DNA from: Phoronis australis
Taxonomy: Eukaryota; Phoronida; Phoronidae
NCBI GenBank assembly: GCA_002633005.1
Contig: NMRA01000170.1
Coordinates: 372,318 to 436,317 of the forward strand
DNA: 64,000 nt
Reading direction: 5' to 3'
Shown piece after piece: positions 51,042 through 63,661 of the stretch (its first letter is position 1; each line of letters begins with the position of its first letter). A program made the position numbers and the translations under genes. Below the pieces are notes generated by a model, which searched no databases, was not told the origin of the DNA, and was given only the letters and a program-made list of their open reading frames with translations.

Positions 51042-54000
51042 CTGCGAGTGAAACAAAAAAGAATGACTAATACATTTGACTAATACATTTGACTAATACA
51101 TTAAGTATTTTAACACACTTTCCATTAAAGCAAGCAAAGGTTACATTTTTACAAAATTTAAAACCAAATAATGCATGTGTACAAAATTGTGAAGCAATGA
51201 ATACCATACAAAAAATAAAGCATGAGATAATTTCACATTATTCTCAACAATTTTAAAACTACTATGTTCACTTAACGAGGGAAATTTCATAAATTGCAGC
51301 ATTTTACAAATAATTTTCTAAAGTCATGTAAAGTGAAGTTTCTTGTACTTTAAATATGGCTGCTGCCATTTTGTTGGTGAAACTTACAAAGTCTCCCAAG
51401 CACTGTCAGTGTAAAGAACATCCCACTCTCCCTTAGGGTTCTTCTTCTCCACCGTCAAATATGTTGACTCAGTCTGAAATGACAGTTACAGTAAATGAAA
51501 AGACGCATGGCATATCGTGGCTCACGCTTAAAAGTCTTCACTGTTGTCTCCTGTGATGATGGTAAAAACGAGAGAAGTTTGATACTAGGAGACAGTTAGT
51601 TAGTTGAGCATAATGTTTCAAGCCAAGAAGTCAGGTTCTTAATCGCATGACTGTTCTTCCCGCCTTTGAGAAACTGGAAGTAACACATGACCGTAAATAT
51701 GAGGAAGTTGCAGACCCTGGTCACATTAAAGTGTGGGTTGCACTGCTTAATGTAAATGATCTCTTTGATCTTACAGGAGTGTCAATGTTCCTCTCTGAAT
51801 AAAGCTTATGTATTGTCCAAAGAGGCCATTTACATTAAACAGTACAACTGCCCACTTAACAGTGACGACAATTTCCTCTTATTTACATACAGGTGTTGCT
51901 TCCGGTTTCACAACAGCGGGAAAAACAGTCATGTGATCAAGGGCCCGAGCTTCAGGCTTGAAATGTTATGCTCAACTAATTAAATGTCTCCTAGTAAGTA
52001 ACTTCTCTCATTTTTACCTTATCATGGCTCAATTAAACAAAATTTCCAATAGTTCATAATTATGCCAAGGAATCTTGTGTTTACGCTAGAGCTGTGCGGA
52101 TGTTTTGGTCAAGGTTTTAATGAAAAGTACAAACATGCAAAGACTCACACATGCATTAGCAAGGCATATGTTGGCAGTGTTGAGGCTGCACAAAATGTGT
52201 GAAAGCCCAACTTATAAATGGTTGATTCATTGAAGTCATGTCATCGTCAACTATTTAAGATAAATGTGAATGCAGTTTATTTTTGTTTTGATCAAAAACT
52301 CCATTTTAGATCTTCAAATTGAACGAGAATATAAATCAGATGATAAACACTGAATTTTCACTAATTTAACATTTTCAGCTTTGTTTTTGTTTTGTTTTGT
52401 TTTGTGTTGTTTGAGACAATAGAATAACTACACTGAAATATCAATCTTCACTTTGCTATTTATCAAATTATCATCTCGTTCCCCCAAACATTACATGATT
52501 TGATTAGAAAAGTTTTGGTACACCAAATGAGGAATATTACAGGTGTACCGTTAAAGTTGAACACTAAAAATACCATTCTGAGTATTTGTATGACTCAAAG
52601 AATCCTTACAGGGGGTTCTATGGGCAGCTTCGTCTCATCCTACCTAATTTACATACAACAAACACCATGTGCTCATGAGTGTGGCAGCTCAGTTGTGTCA
52701 TACACTGCTACACAGAGGTCTAGCTACCAAGGATTAAGTTCACATGCCATGTTGGTTCTCTGCAGTGAATTCTGGGATTGTCTAGTAATAACATCAACTG
52801 AAGCTGTATCAGGACATGGAGGTCAAGATACGCTACTTATTGGCTTATTTAGCACATAATATTGCCAAAAAATGAAATTCTATTTGTCAAATTCTTCCAC
52901 AAAATGAAGAATAAGAAAATTATTACTAGCATAGTTTGTACAGTGCAGACGTCATCAAACAACTTTTGGTACTAAGTTTTCCATTAGTTGCAGTAAAGTA
53001 ACCAGCCTTTTAAAAATGGAAAAATGACGATTTTGAAGATTGTTTTTGTGCAAGATAAGAAGTAAAGAATCAGCATGATATGAGTGAGTAAGCAGAAAAT
53101 GATTTAAGAACTTACAAACTTGAGAAAATTCTCAGAGTATACCCTTAAGCAGATGTAAACTCAGATACATCGATGCAAGAGCCATTCAATATGTCAAACT
53201 CTCACTCTTGACTCGAGATACAACCTGTGACTCACCAATAGATCATTTCTGGGGCTAGCACTGACAAACGTGACGGAGACCGAACTGCCCGGCAGGTACT
53301 TGGGTAAAACGTCTGTTATGACATCACCAAATTTCTTGCCAAAAGGTGTCCCATCCATGACAACAGGGGGTAAGAAGGAAAGTTGCTTACTCCAGTAATT
53401 GGGCGGACTGGGGCCTGGGTAGAGATGACCGCCCTGTTGATAAAGATGATCAAGATGATAAAAGTATAATCACCATTGATTAACGTAACACCAATACAAA
53501 AAATGCACTTGCAGACATTACGTGAATGATCTATTTCATCTCAATGCTTCCACCAAACAAGTCTTAAAAGGAGGTATAACAAAGAAGGTAACAGCCACAC
53601 CACAAATTACCACAACACCGCAATCACGCAGTATTTACCAAGGATAATGAATATGTCTGGCACTTGTCTCATTGCAGCTGTGCTTATTGCAATTTTACAT
53701 CAAAATTAAATCCGCATTTGTGATTCTAATGCCAATAAAGTAGTACTGTTGTACAGTGAGTTGCAATCACACATGAATTTGTCCAGCTTTGTAAGGTGTG
53801 ATATATCACTTGTCTGAATCTGAAATGCATCAACCCCCCAACCCTTCAAAAACTAAGCATTCAAGGTTTGGCTATTTAAAGACCACAGGGGGTAAAAACA
53901 ATTATCTCCCCAGCCATACCATAAACTCTTGTTAAGCTGAGTTTACCCCCTCCAAGCCTAAAATGAGGGAGAGAGTTGAATTCAGAACATGGGTATTAAT

Positions 54001-57000
54001 GAGAAGGATTCATAACATCATAGGTGGCCCGAGCACATTCATATGGCCAATCAACAACACTGCCCTAACACAGGGCTTAGGGTGACATAAACAAACACTT
54101 ATATCTGAGCAAAAGTGAAACTACTCACGGAGGCCATGGCACGGGACAAGTTGCGAAATGCATCGATGTAAATCTCCAAGGTGTGTGGTCCAAAGATAGT
54201 GGAAGCCCCTTCGTAGCGCTGAATCTAGTCAATGACATATTAACAGAACGATCAATCAACGGTATTGTGAAGGAGACTTCCACACGAAAACACTAGAAGT
54301 TCTTGAAAAACTCTAATATTAACACTGAAAAGCCTCACAGCTTCTAATGTGATAGACAGTTTTGATTTTACAGTATATTTTGTATTTGTGTTGCTACTCT
54401 CCAATACATTGTCGTAATAGGTGACTTTATTCTCCAATACCAGCCTGAACATTAAGCAAATACTGAGTAATAACCCATTACGTTATTCCCTGTAGGAGAT
54501 AGCAGTTTGGCAGGAAAAGGTGACAAGTTGTGATGCTCTATAGAGGGCGCTCATGTGTGTGGTATGATCTACTAATAGGGATGATGGACATCTATCACAG
54601 CTGAATAGGGATGATAAAACGTCAACCACAAAATAAGTTGGATATTTTTTATGTTTTGCAGAATTTATTGCTCAAAATGGAAACTAATTAGATTATTACA
54701 TGTCCCAGACAGTTATTTCCCCAATATCGTCCTCTTGTGGGCTAGTAGCCATCGGATGACAGTTCCTCCAAATCCCACTAGAGGGTCTAGATACGAGAAG
54801 TAACAGGCTTGCTTTGTAATAATCAACATTTACATTGGCTACGTGTATCTCATTTTGCTAAAGGGTAAGAAGCTTCACGGACCAATAAACAATGTAATTT
54901 TGAAATTTGACAATCTCTGATGAAAAATCAAAAGACAGTCACTTTCTAACAAATTCCATGATACATGTCTCTAATTATCAGACACTCACATGGAAGACGT
55001 TAATTCGCTGGCATCTTTCTGTGTGTGCTGTCAGCTTCACCACAGACATTTTCTACTAATCATTAGTTATGAAACAACACTGCATTTACAAGATTCAAGA
55101 CGTTAAATAAACTGATCATTGCGATCATCACAGCAGATGAAGATGATAGTTTTAAAGAAACAATTGCCACTTTAAGGCAAGGATGACAGATGAAAGACCT
55201 GAAATGTGTATAACCAATGATTTTACCTGATACTCTTCAAATGTGGTGATGTAGTCTGAATAGGTGTTGGATAGGCCAGCAATGACCGCCTTGGTGTCGT
55301 TAGAGAAGCCCCCCGACAACAGTTCCTTGGTAACAGCATCACGAGTACGCCGACCAGACATCGTACTGGCAAGCAGACGTTAACATGACTTAAAAAATCT
55401 TCAACGGACATTTGGCAAGTTTCAAAAGCTCACTAAGTTTTTGCCAGTCATGTTTAAGACCAGCTCCTGTCTCTCCCTGGTCATCTTCAGCTTTCTTAAA
55501 AGAACGAGCTCAACTGTGTCGTACACTCATGGTGATTAATGACGAGCACTTTGTTGGAAATTTTAAGCACATGGTGGGATCTAAATCAGGGAGATTGGTG
55601 ACAACAGGACAATAGATATTAGAAATGATATTGTTGCTACATCATCACCTCAAAGCAGTTTCAGGAAGTTGTTTCAAAAGGTTATAACATTATGTTTCAG
55701 TTATATCTTTTCACAACAGGGGGAGAACTCTAAAGATTAGTCTGGGCACTTAAGGGATCGTGAGACTTGTCTGTGAAATAAAATGTTTGTATAAAACTGC
55801 ACCTACATAAAGGCCAATATCAGCAGACACTGCACATATGAACAAATTAATGAATTTATTTATTATGACAGAATAAACAAGTTATATACAATATCTGAAA
55901 AATAACACCCAGCCCTTTGGGCTTTAAGTCACTGTTATAACTTAAACAAACAAACATTGTGTGCATTTCGAAAATGCAGAAAGCTCTCTGAACAAGTTAA
56001 CCATTAAAAATTTTACTTTACCTAAATCAGAAAAAAAATCTGCCGCATTTTATAATGATGCTTCAGTAGATTTATAAATCAACAGAAACACGAGAGCCAT
56101 AGTTGAAACCTTGGTGCCACAGAAATTACAAAAGGTTTAGTACTCCATTGCATTACGATTCTTACTGTACACCTGTTGCTTAACAAGTTATTTAAGTATT
56201 TTCACCGGATTATTAGAATCTTTCTGTATAAAAATAGTAGCCAGAAACACACAAGCTGGAACAAGACTGAAAGAGCCAACAAAAGTGTAGCAATGTTAGA
56301 AGAACACCGTGGATTCCAAGTGGTGTCCAGTCACCTTAGGTATGTGAGAATTCATTAGGTGCTATGTATCACTTCCCAACCCACAGCTAACTATGAAATT
56401 CAATGCTTTTTGCTGGTTGGGATTAGAATCTTCACAATAGCACCTGGACTTTTAGACGAGCTTCCTTTGTTTGGGAATTAGGAGACAGAGATGGTTGTCA
56501 GTGATAACTGATGCCTGTTTGAGGTAACATTATTTCCTCACTCCTTTTAGACACTGTGGACTATAAAAATTCAACCAGCCATTGAAACCTGAACCTTTCA
56601 TTGCTTAAACGGCAAAAATCTGCTGTTCCATTACTGATATATCCCAACCTCTATGTGTAACTTCCTGAGCAACATAATGGGGAATTTAACTTGCCTACAC
56701 AACCATACATTAGAGCACTTATCTAAGTAATCTTAATTAATACCCCAAAAGAGTGCAATGAAATTTGAATGGGGGGAACGCATGATGACCAATGTCACAG
56801 AATACTACTAGGCAACTCGAAACATCAAACTCACGTGAATTCTCCAGGAACTGCAATGATGGCCAACTGACCAATCCTCAGGAGCTGCACTGGTACAATG
56901 TGAGGGGCCCACGGGTACGGAAAGTCGATCTGGACAGCATAGAAAAATTAAAGGGACCCGTAATTAAAGGTGTATTGAGCCATGTTTAGGTAATTTGAAT

Positions 57001-60000
57001 GTTACATTTAGGACATACCGTTTCTCAAGCAATGGCGAGTGTTCAATGCTTCGGTTTAATTTTGCGACGATCACAAAAATAGAGGCGTAAAATAACTCTA
57101 ACACTTCTCATTTTCTATTCTTATACTGTTGTTGGACTGGAGTACAATCATAGAATGACATTTCTTAATTCTTGAAAATCCCTTTTAGCACCTCTACTTA
57201 CCTCACCAGTATCCAACAGAATAGGCTTGGGGTGATGACACTCAACCTGCTCAGCCGATGGTTTGTGTAAGATGTTACGGATGAGGTTCCAGAAAGGGTT
57301 GCTGCTCGTGGACCCTACCAAAAAGAGCAACGATCTTGCTTAACTTTAGAAAATTTTGGTTTCATCTTGTGGAGCCAGTATACCAAAATTCACTGTAACA
57401 CTGACAGAAAACCTTAAAAAATGATGAATATTAACTTAAAGGGTTTGCTTTTTTGCATATAACACTTGACACTTTTTGTTTTCAAAGGCATATTATACTT
57501 ATTAGTAGAAAAGGTGCATTATAAAGGCGATGGCTACATAGTGGAAACCCAGGCATCAAAAGATTGTTCCCCTCATTATGGTATCACCCCACTATCTCTT
57601 GGTTGTCAGTAAATAGGTTTCAAACATGATAGGAAGCTGTGAGTCTCTTACCTTGAGAGAAGTTGAACGCCCCTGGTCCATCAGTAGTTCCAGCTGCAAA
57701 GCTGTAGCCCATGGCTGGCTTGCAACCCTTCAACTAAAGTAGAACACGGTGTCAGTATGAAGATGATTAGGTTGAGATGATGCACAGGGTGACAAGTATT
57801 CCACAGATATTATTTGTTATATGTTGGGAATATTTTGTCACAGAGGAATTCAGATAATCAAACGATGCCTGCTTTATGTGATGATGATAGTGGTGGTGGT
57901 GATGGTGACCAAGACGATGATGATGGTCATAATGTTGATAATGACTGTGGCTTTGGAAGTAATGATGACGATGGTGATGATGATGGTGACAACAATTATG
58001 GTGATACTGATAAGGACTAGTACAAAGATGAAGATATTCATGATATGAAAAGTTACTATACGTACAATGTTTCCACCCTTTGCATACACTGCTGCGCCGC
58101 TCATGTTTAAAAACTGATGCCTGAAGTCCACTGGTCCAACCAACTTTTTTGTAGCAGAGTTCCACAGTTCCTGAAAGATAAGTTAACAAATTAAACTAAT
58201 CCAATATCACTAAATCATAGTAAAAATATGCAACCAGCCTTTTGTTACTTTATAAGTTTTACAGTTTAAAGGGAATTTTCCAGCAACGAGAAATACTGAG
58301 CAAATATGATAGTTAAGGAACTGAACTGGAGGTTATAAAATAAAATGAACTGAGTCTCAAAATCTTCAATCAGTTGCCCTTGCATAGATGCAATACACTC
58401 GCAAAAACACAAAATAATGAAGTCTTTGTGAGATATCATCAAACATTACTTGTGAGGCACATGGTCACACTAGCTCAACTCCCAAGATTCTTGCATCTGC
58501 ACAACTCAGCCCAGGCCTCTTGCTTTACATCTCGTAGAGTGTAATATTTTAACAGATCAGTTAATAAGTATCAACATTGTCAGATCTTTAAATTGACTAT
58601 TTTGCAAAAAATACAGGTTGCATGTACTCAATAGCTTTGTATGCCACACAACATTAAATTCAATAGTACAATAGTTCAATAGTGTACATGAACCATGTTC
58701 AAGAGTCTGAATTTCAATTTCTCAAAAGTAAATAATTTTTTCATCCTTGATAGTTTAGAAAATTAGATAGATGTAAAAATACTAACAGTAAAATATCAAT
58801 TTAGGACACAAAATGGCCGACAAAAGAAATTTTATTCTGTCACTTTTCCAAAAAATGTACCACTAAAATTAAATGATATTCCATCTTTAAGTTTTGTTCC
58901 ACAGGAACCGTTAAACAAATTTTGATAAACTGTGGGCATTCAAAAGAAAGTTAGGTGCTCATGAAAAAGTGTCATTCTGGCTCATAGTTTTTGTCCGAAA
59001 CTGGTGACATTTTGCCACAGTCAGTTATCCTCTTAAGAGTTTACAACTATCAGGCACTGGAAGTCAAACCATGATCAGTTTCTGCAGTCTCTTCAGCCAG
59101 TATTATGCGACTCCAAACCAAAAAGCTTACCTTAGCTTTGTTATACTGGTTCTCGCCAATTATTTTCGTGCTTTCAAACATGTCTTTACCTGGTCCTGAT
59201 GCTACACACAACTCATTCTAAAATACAATTGAAGTTTACACAAATTTAGTGTCGATCTGGGATACCATTTGTTCTACAAAATGAGAAACTGGCATGGAAT
59301 AAAATGGATAGCAAGGGATATAACTTCAGGCATAGCTATTAGCACACTGTAGTACAGCAGCTGTTCGAACAGCACCACTTTCCGCCAACCAACACACCAA
59401 GGAATACCACTTTAATATAATTCTCCCCTCTCACACACGCAGTATATTAGACTCACACACCTTGCCATGGCACGTGCTGGTCTTTGTGTCACATGGAAGC
59501 CCAGTGTCCATACAATGAGGACCTCTGGTGTTGGGCGAAACGTCACCAAGGTTACTCTGAGCAAAGGCAGCAACAAATGAACCCTAGTGGAGAAGAAAAA
59601 GAAGAAAAACAATGGATAATGAACACAGTTCACATCATATTGCCTGTGTGTAGAATAAAATAATGTTGTCAATGAACCTAACTTCATTAACACGACTCTT
59701 GTATGACATTGTCTTCAACTTAGTCTGTGTCTGACTTCACTGGCTTGTCTGATACTAGTGTACTGAGGTAATGATGAACCGGAGAGTTGGTGGGACGTGC
59801 TTTTGATCTCATTGAATTCAGAGGTCTCTAAAGGATTATACCTTTGAATCTGCAGACAAGAAACCATCGACTGCAACATTTTTTTAGTTTAAGACAACTT
59901 ATAGTACAAAAATTGGAATCACAATATTCCTTACCCAGATAAGAAGTTTCCAGTATTTAAATATTGTTTGACTATTTTATTATATGGTACTAATACTGGT

Positions 60001-63000
60001 GTTATATTCTGTTGTTGAGGGCCCTCTTGGAAAGCAGTGCTGACACCGAAGAGGTCACCTTCATTTCACAATATTACAATAAATAAAATAAAAGTGATTT
60101 CAGAGATTAGGAAGAGCTCACAGCTTGTTATCACTAAAAAATTAGAATGTGTAAGTAGGCTTGACCCATCGGAGTTATTTGAGGCACCGACAAGAAATCA
60201 CTTCTGATTAAGGTACAAGTCTAAACCAGTTTCATAACTTTAAGTAGGTCTAAATCAAAAGGAAGCAGTTCTTGACAGATGAGGAGTTCATAAGAACTTT
60301 ACTGTTGCAAATGACACTAGAAGGCTGTGTTCTTTAATCCATGTTTTACAATCCTTCCTTTTTGCCAGTATTGAGTGGTGCTATCAATACACTGTGCAAC
60401 AAAATACAAGATTAAGGTTGTATCTCGATTCTTGTCCTCACGAATGCTTAAAGGCAGACTGTGAAAGCAAATAATTACCTTAACACGAGTGACATGCTAG
60501 CATTGGTATAAAGCTAATACACAGGATCAATCTTGGGGAAAAACTGAGCGAAATAAAATCTGACAAAAATCTGCATTCTGATGCTAGTCAACGAACAACT
60601 AGCTGGTTGGTTAATCCTGCACACCAGCAAACTTATCAACATTTGATCTTACGGATGTGTAATGTAGTCAGATGCAATCATATAAGGGAACTCATATCTT
60701 GGCAGATATCTATGCAATCCAAGTAACTCTGTTAGTTTGACACAAAGCTGAACTGGTCACTAGCAATCTATCTGATATACGTACCTTCCCTGGTAGAGCC
60801 TCATTGTTCATTTCTCGTTCAAACAGGTAAGAGGCATAACCCTTGTTGTCTCCACTGATGAACCCATTGGTATTGTTCATGCTTGTGCAGTGAACAGCAA
60901 ACCAACTGCAACACAACAGTATGATATCATTAGAACAGCAATATCATCAGAACAACAATATCACCAGAACAACAATATCACCAGAACAACGATATCACCA
61001 TAACAACTATATCACCAGAACAGCATCATCAGAACAAGAACAACAATGCAACAATACCACCAGAGCATCAATAGCCTACGTCATGTTAATTACATTTCAT
61101 CAACTTCACCAACCCAGAATTACACCCCTACTCATGATTTTCAACAATGCCCATAGTTTTCTCAAACCCTTTCACCAGGTTGCTTTCAGGTTTTCCAGAG
61201 GAATAAAAAAATCAAATATTTCTTGACAAGAATCAATAGGACCACGGCCCGAAATCGCAACTCTTTCTAACATGTTGCAATTGATGAATTTTTTAGTTGA
61301 GTTTTGGGTAAAGTTTGCTTGCCTTGAATGTAAGTTTGTCGAGAGGTACTTACCTCAGTCTCGCTTAAGTGGCCATTCTAATGGTTTATTACTCCCTCTC
61401 ACCAGTCTCAGTAAGGTCATTTTTTATTTGTGCCAACTAACTTACTCAATCAGTCCAACTGCTTTGTTACCTGCAGGGCAATCACTGAAGGACAGTGTCT
61501 GTGTCATACTGATACAGGATTTTCTGACTTGCCCAACCAGATACTTGACATTCACTGGATATTTGATAGTTTTAAAGAAAAACAACTCTTTCCAAGATCT
61601 AAATACAGGTTCCACGTGACCACTTGATGAATGTATGTGTTTTGAACTTCTCAGTGGCGGTAACAAGCTGGAATAGGAATTATGTGTTGATGGACACAGG
61701 GGACAGGCTCGCAATCAAAATTATTTTTGGCACTCTCTGATTCTGTTTTAGTGCAAACCCAAAATATGTGGGTATCAGTCTGTGCTTGAATGCATTATGG
61801 TTAATGCATACGGTATGGGTTTCCAATCCTAATTCGTACTTGAAAGCCCTACTTATAATTGAGCCACAAACTCAAGTGAGATCTCAAGTAAAACTCAGAA
61901 ATTTAAGTTCAGACCTTTAGCCTTAATATTTAGATAATCAAGAGCAAACCAGGATTAGAATGTTATCCACATAAGCCATTATGTGCTTGAGCATAGATAC
62001 TTCTCTTGAGTTCAAACAAAACTAAAATTGAAAAGGCCAAAAATAATTTTGAATTCATGTACAAAGATAAGACCCGAGACACTCAAGCCTTACACTTACT
62101 TAATCATTCCAATTGGTTTATCCTTAGCATCGACCAGCCTAAGTAAGACCATCTCCTTATCTGTATCATAATCGTACTTGGCTCTCTCCTGAGCTGGATT
62201 GTTCAGGTAGGCAGTTGGGCTACGGTTGATGTTGCTCTCCAGCAGTTCTCCTGAGCTCATATAGATGTCGCCAGGTTGAACACTGGCATGGGCCCGGTCG
62301 ATACTCTGAATTATCAAGAATCACAGGTGTGACCGAGAAAGTCGTTTTATGCTCGAACCATGGTCTCAAACAATGACCTACTTTCAGTTCTTCACAAGTC
62401 CAGAGACAGCTCCAATCTCAGACCAGTTTTTATAACTTTCAGTAAGTGGTCACAATCAAAAGTAAACTTTTGTCAGATGAAGGGTTTCCAAAACCTTCAA
62501 AAACATGTTTGACAAATGATTACAATATTCCTGTAGTCCTATTGGTTTACTATATGACAAAATTGTTAGCAACTCGTCCCTTAGCTTGTGCAAAAAGTGA
62601 ACACAGCTATAAATCTCAAATGCACGCCACCAAAACCCTTTGAGTAACAAGAGAGATACAGTTACCTTGACGACTCCTTCAACTAGGGCCACAAATGTGT
62701 CGTTGATGAAGCCCAGGGATGTGATGTCAAAGAGTACGTACTGTAGAAAGCCAGCTGGAGCAGAATGAGTGTGTATTCCACTGATGCATACATTAGCGTC
62801 ACTATAGAGGTTGCCATATTTAACCTTTAACCTGTTGATGACCTAAAACAATACATTCCTATGACTAATGGCAATGGAGTAACACTGATTCTCTTAGTAC
62901 CCTTCAAGTCAAATACACACTCACTGTATATAGTCATATTTAAGAATAACTTGAAATAAAAACAATTTTTGCAAAAGTACATTAAAATTTCACCAACCTA

Positions 63001-63661
63001 GTGAAATTCTAATTGATCATTTCTCCATGAAAGATTGTCACCCAAATTTAAAATACTTTTCTTTTTGAAGCTCTGTACCATAGTTACCATCAGATGTTTT
63101 GAAAGCATGTGACCATTCGCAACAATATTAAAGGCTTTTGAGGAGTGAAAAAGGGGCGAATTTTGTTATCATTTTTGTCCAAAATTGGTAGGATTTTATC
63201 GTCCATGAGGTAAATGCATAGCATTAGACCTTGGTCTGAGACGACCTAATTTTACTAGACGAACCATACAAGCATCATGCAAATGTCTAACTTTGATATG
63301 CTGTGATTGGCCAATTTTTAGTTGAGTTTTTCCTAAAGTTTAATGGTATCTTAGAATGTGTCCTTAGTACAAAGCTATCAGCATGCTTTTGAAACAGATA
63401 TTGCAAAAAAGAGATGTCATTTTTACTTTCAGAAATTCACAATACACAAAATGCCAAGTGATTTTCAGTGACCTCTTTTGTCAGATTACACAATCAAGTT
63501 CAGTGAACTACCTCAATTTTGAGCAGCTGAGAGACCATGCATGCATCGATGCTAACAAAGACAGTACGAGACTTATCCTGACTATCTGCGATGATGAACG
63601 CTCGACTGTATTGTCGGGTGTGAATACCATGGGCTGTCTGGGATGGGTTGGCATAGCCCAT
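50789..63661 (-). CDS. ASAH2: Neutral ceramidase, 15 exons, N-terminus beyond right edge
   Basis: Hydrolyses ceramide to sphingosine and fatty acid at neutral pH, at the cell surface or secreted. Fifteen exons with GT-AG junctions and matching phases give 676 residues from the conserved MGYANPSQTAHGIHTRQYSR segment to the stop. Active-site elements by homology: HTHS in exon 2, WFAVH in exon 4 and PGEFT in exon 10 plus SDYITTFEEY in exon 11 (zinc ligands), and GDVSPN in exon 5 with the catalytic serine. The C-terminal Ig-like domain is complete and ends in a lysine-rich tail. The signal peptide/anchor and the start of the catalytic domain (the part before MGY) lie beyond position 64000. Exon numbers used here count from the first exon in the window. 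Confidence 0.96.
51042..53235. other. Ceramidase introns flanking exon 14
   Basis: AT-rich. Holds a triple direct repeat GACTAATACATTT at about 51065-51102 and a (TTTTG)n tract near 52383-52410. An open frame of 119 codons at 52500-52859 (plus) has no recognisable motif and I take it as chance. Confidence 0.55.
51388..51473 (-). CDS. ASAH2: Neutral ceramidase exon 14
   Basis: 86 bases between GAAATTTCAG-type acceptor and GTAAGT. Encodes TESTYLTVEKKNPKGEWDVL then YTDSAWET. Ends in phase 2. Confidence 0.94.
53236..53433 (-). CDS. ASAH2: Neutral ceramidase exon 13
   Basis: 198 bases between ATCAACAG and GTGAGT. Encodes GGHLYPGPSPPNYWSKQLSF, the start of the C-terminal domain with FGDVITDVLPKYLPGSSVSV and TFVSASPRNDLL. 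Confidence 0.95.
54129..54224 (-). CDS. ASAH2: Neutral ceramidase exon 12
   Basis: 96 bases between TTGACTAG and GTGAGT. Encodes IQRYEGASTIFGPHTLEIYI then DAFRNLSRAMAS. Phase 0. Confidence 0.95.
54691..54812. repeat. Decayed hairpin copy of the GTTATCCCC family
   Basis: TTACATGTCCCAGACAGTTA then TTTCCCC and CCTCTTGTGGGCTAG face CCTCCAAATCCCACTAGAGG and GGTCTAGATACG. Same order of blocks as 14640-14745 with many substitutions, hence an older copy. Confidence 0.55.
55227..55365 (-). CDS. ASAH2: Neutral ceramidase exon 11
   Basis: 139 bases between CTTGCCAG and GTAAAA. Encodes TMSGRRTRDAVTKELLSGGF, then AVIAGLSNTYSDYITTFEEY; the tyrosine in SDYITT is a metal-site residue. Confidence 0.96.
56835..56929 (-). 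CDS. ASAH2: Neutral ceramidase exon 10 (PGEFT)
   Basis: 95 bases between CTGTCCAG and GTGAGT. Encodes IDFPYPWAPHIVPVQLLRIG then QLAIIAVPGEFT; the Glu of PGEFT is a zinc ligand by homology. Not an open frame long enough to stand out alone. Ends in phase 2. Confidence 0.94.
57202..57314 (-). CDS. ASAH2: Neutral ceramidase exon 9
   Basis: 113 bases between TTGGTAG and GTAAGT. Encodes STSSNPFWNLIRNILHKPSA then EQVECHHPKPILLDTGE. Confidence 0.96.
57652..57733 (-). CDS. ASAH2: Neutral ceramidase exon 8
   Basis: 82 bases between TACTTTAG and GTAAGA. Encodes LKGCKPAMGYSFAAGTTDGP then GAFNFSQ, closely matching the CKPALGYSFAAGT block of the human enzyme. Ends in phase 1. Confidence 0.96.
57874..58015. 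repeat. GAT/GGT-rich simple repeat
   Basis: Irregular GATGATGGTGATGAC-type triplets between ceramidase exons 8 and 7. They produce false Asp- or His-rich frames on both strands. Confidence 0.9.
58066..58170 (-). CDS. ASAH2: Neutral ceramidase exon 7
   Basis: 105 bases between TCTTTCAG and GTACGT. Encodes ELWNSATKKLVGPVDFRHQF then LNMSGAAVYAKGGNI. Phase 0. Confidence 0.93.
59131..59217 (-). CDS. ASAH2: Neutral ceramidase exon 6
   Basis: 87 bases between TATTTTAG and GTAAGC. Encodes NELCVASGPGKDMFESTKII then GENQYNKAK. Phase 0. Confidence 0.95.
59461..59583 (-). CDS. ASAH2: Neutral ceramidase exon 5 (catalytic serine)
   Basis: 123 bases between CCACTAG and GTGTGT. Encodes GSFVAAFAQSNLGDVSPNTR then GPHCMDTGLPCD; the serine in GDVSPN is the nucleophile of the family. 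The donor GTGTGT is non-ideal but the phase fits. Confidence 0.95.
60785..60905 (-). CDS. ASAH2: Neutral ceramidase exon 4 (second zinc histidine)
   Basis: 121 bases between TGTTGCAG and GTACGT. Encodes NWFAVHCTSMNNTNGFISGD and NKGYASYLFERE; the His of WFAVH corresponds to a zinc ligand. HCT replaces the human HPV. Confidence 0.96.
60935..61045. repeat. ~18 bp tandem repeat
   Basis: About five imperfect copies of CAATATCACCAGAACAA just upstream (minus strand) of ceramidase exon 4. Confidence 0.85.
62100..62305 (-). CDS. ASAH2: Neutral ceramidase exon 3
   Basis: 206 bases between TAATTCAG and GTAAGT. Encodes SIDRAHASVQPGDIY, INRSPTAYLNNPAQERAKY and TDKEMVLLRLVD. Ends two bases into an Asn codon completed by exon 4. 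Confidence 0.96.
62666..62842 (-). CDS. ASAH2: Neutral ceramidase exon 2 (HTHS zinc motif)
   Basis: 177 bases between TGTTTTAG and GTAACT. Encodes VINRLKVKYGNLYSDANVCI then SGIHTHSAPAGF; the histidines of HTHS are metal/active-site residues. Phase 0. Confidence 0.96.
63512..63661 (-). CDS. ASAH2: Neutral ceramidase exon 1 in window
   Basis: 150 bases, acceptor TTATTCCAG and donor GTAGTT. Encodes MGYANPSQTAHGIHTRQYSR then AFIIAD, RTVFVSID and CMVSQLLKIE, the most recognisable N-terminal block of the ceramidase family. Phase 0 at both ends. The ATG here is internal, not the start. Confidence 0.96.

Larger units (their letters stand above)
53434..56834. other. Ceramidase introns around exons 11 and 12
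   Basis: Contains a decayed hairpin copy at 54691-54812 (listed). Otherwise AT-rich sequence without recognised features. Confidence 0.5.

Noticed and set aside
52500-52859. 119-codon plus frame in a ceramidase intron
   Set aside because: No recognisable motif or domain and no supporting context.
57814-58020. Asp/Gly-rich short protein, and a His-rich one on the other strand
   Set aside because: Translation of a GAT/GGT simple repeat; the minus frame only extends real ceramidase exon 7 into the intron.
61272-61619. 115-codon plus frame in a ceramidase intron
   Set aside because: Antisense to an intron, no motif, no codon pattern supporting a gene.
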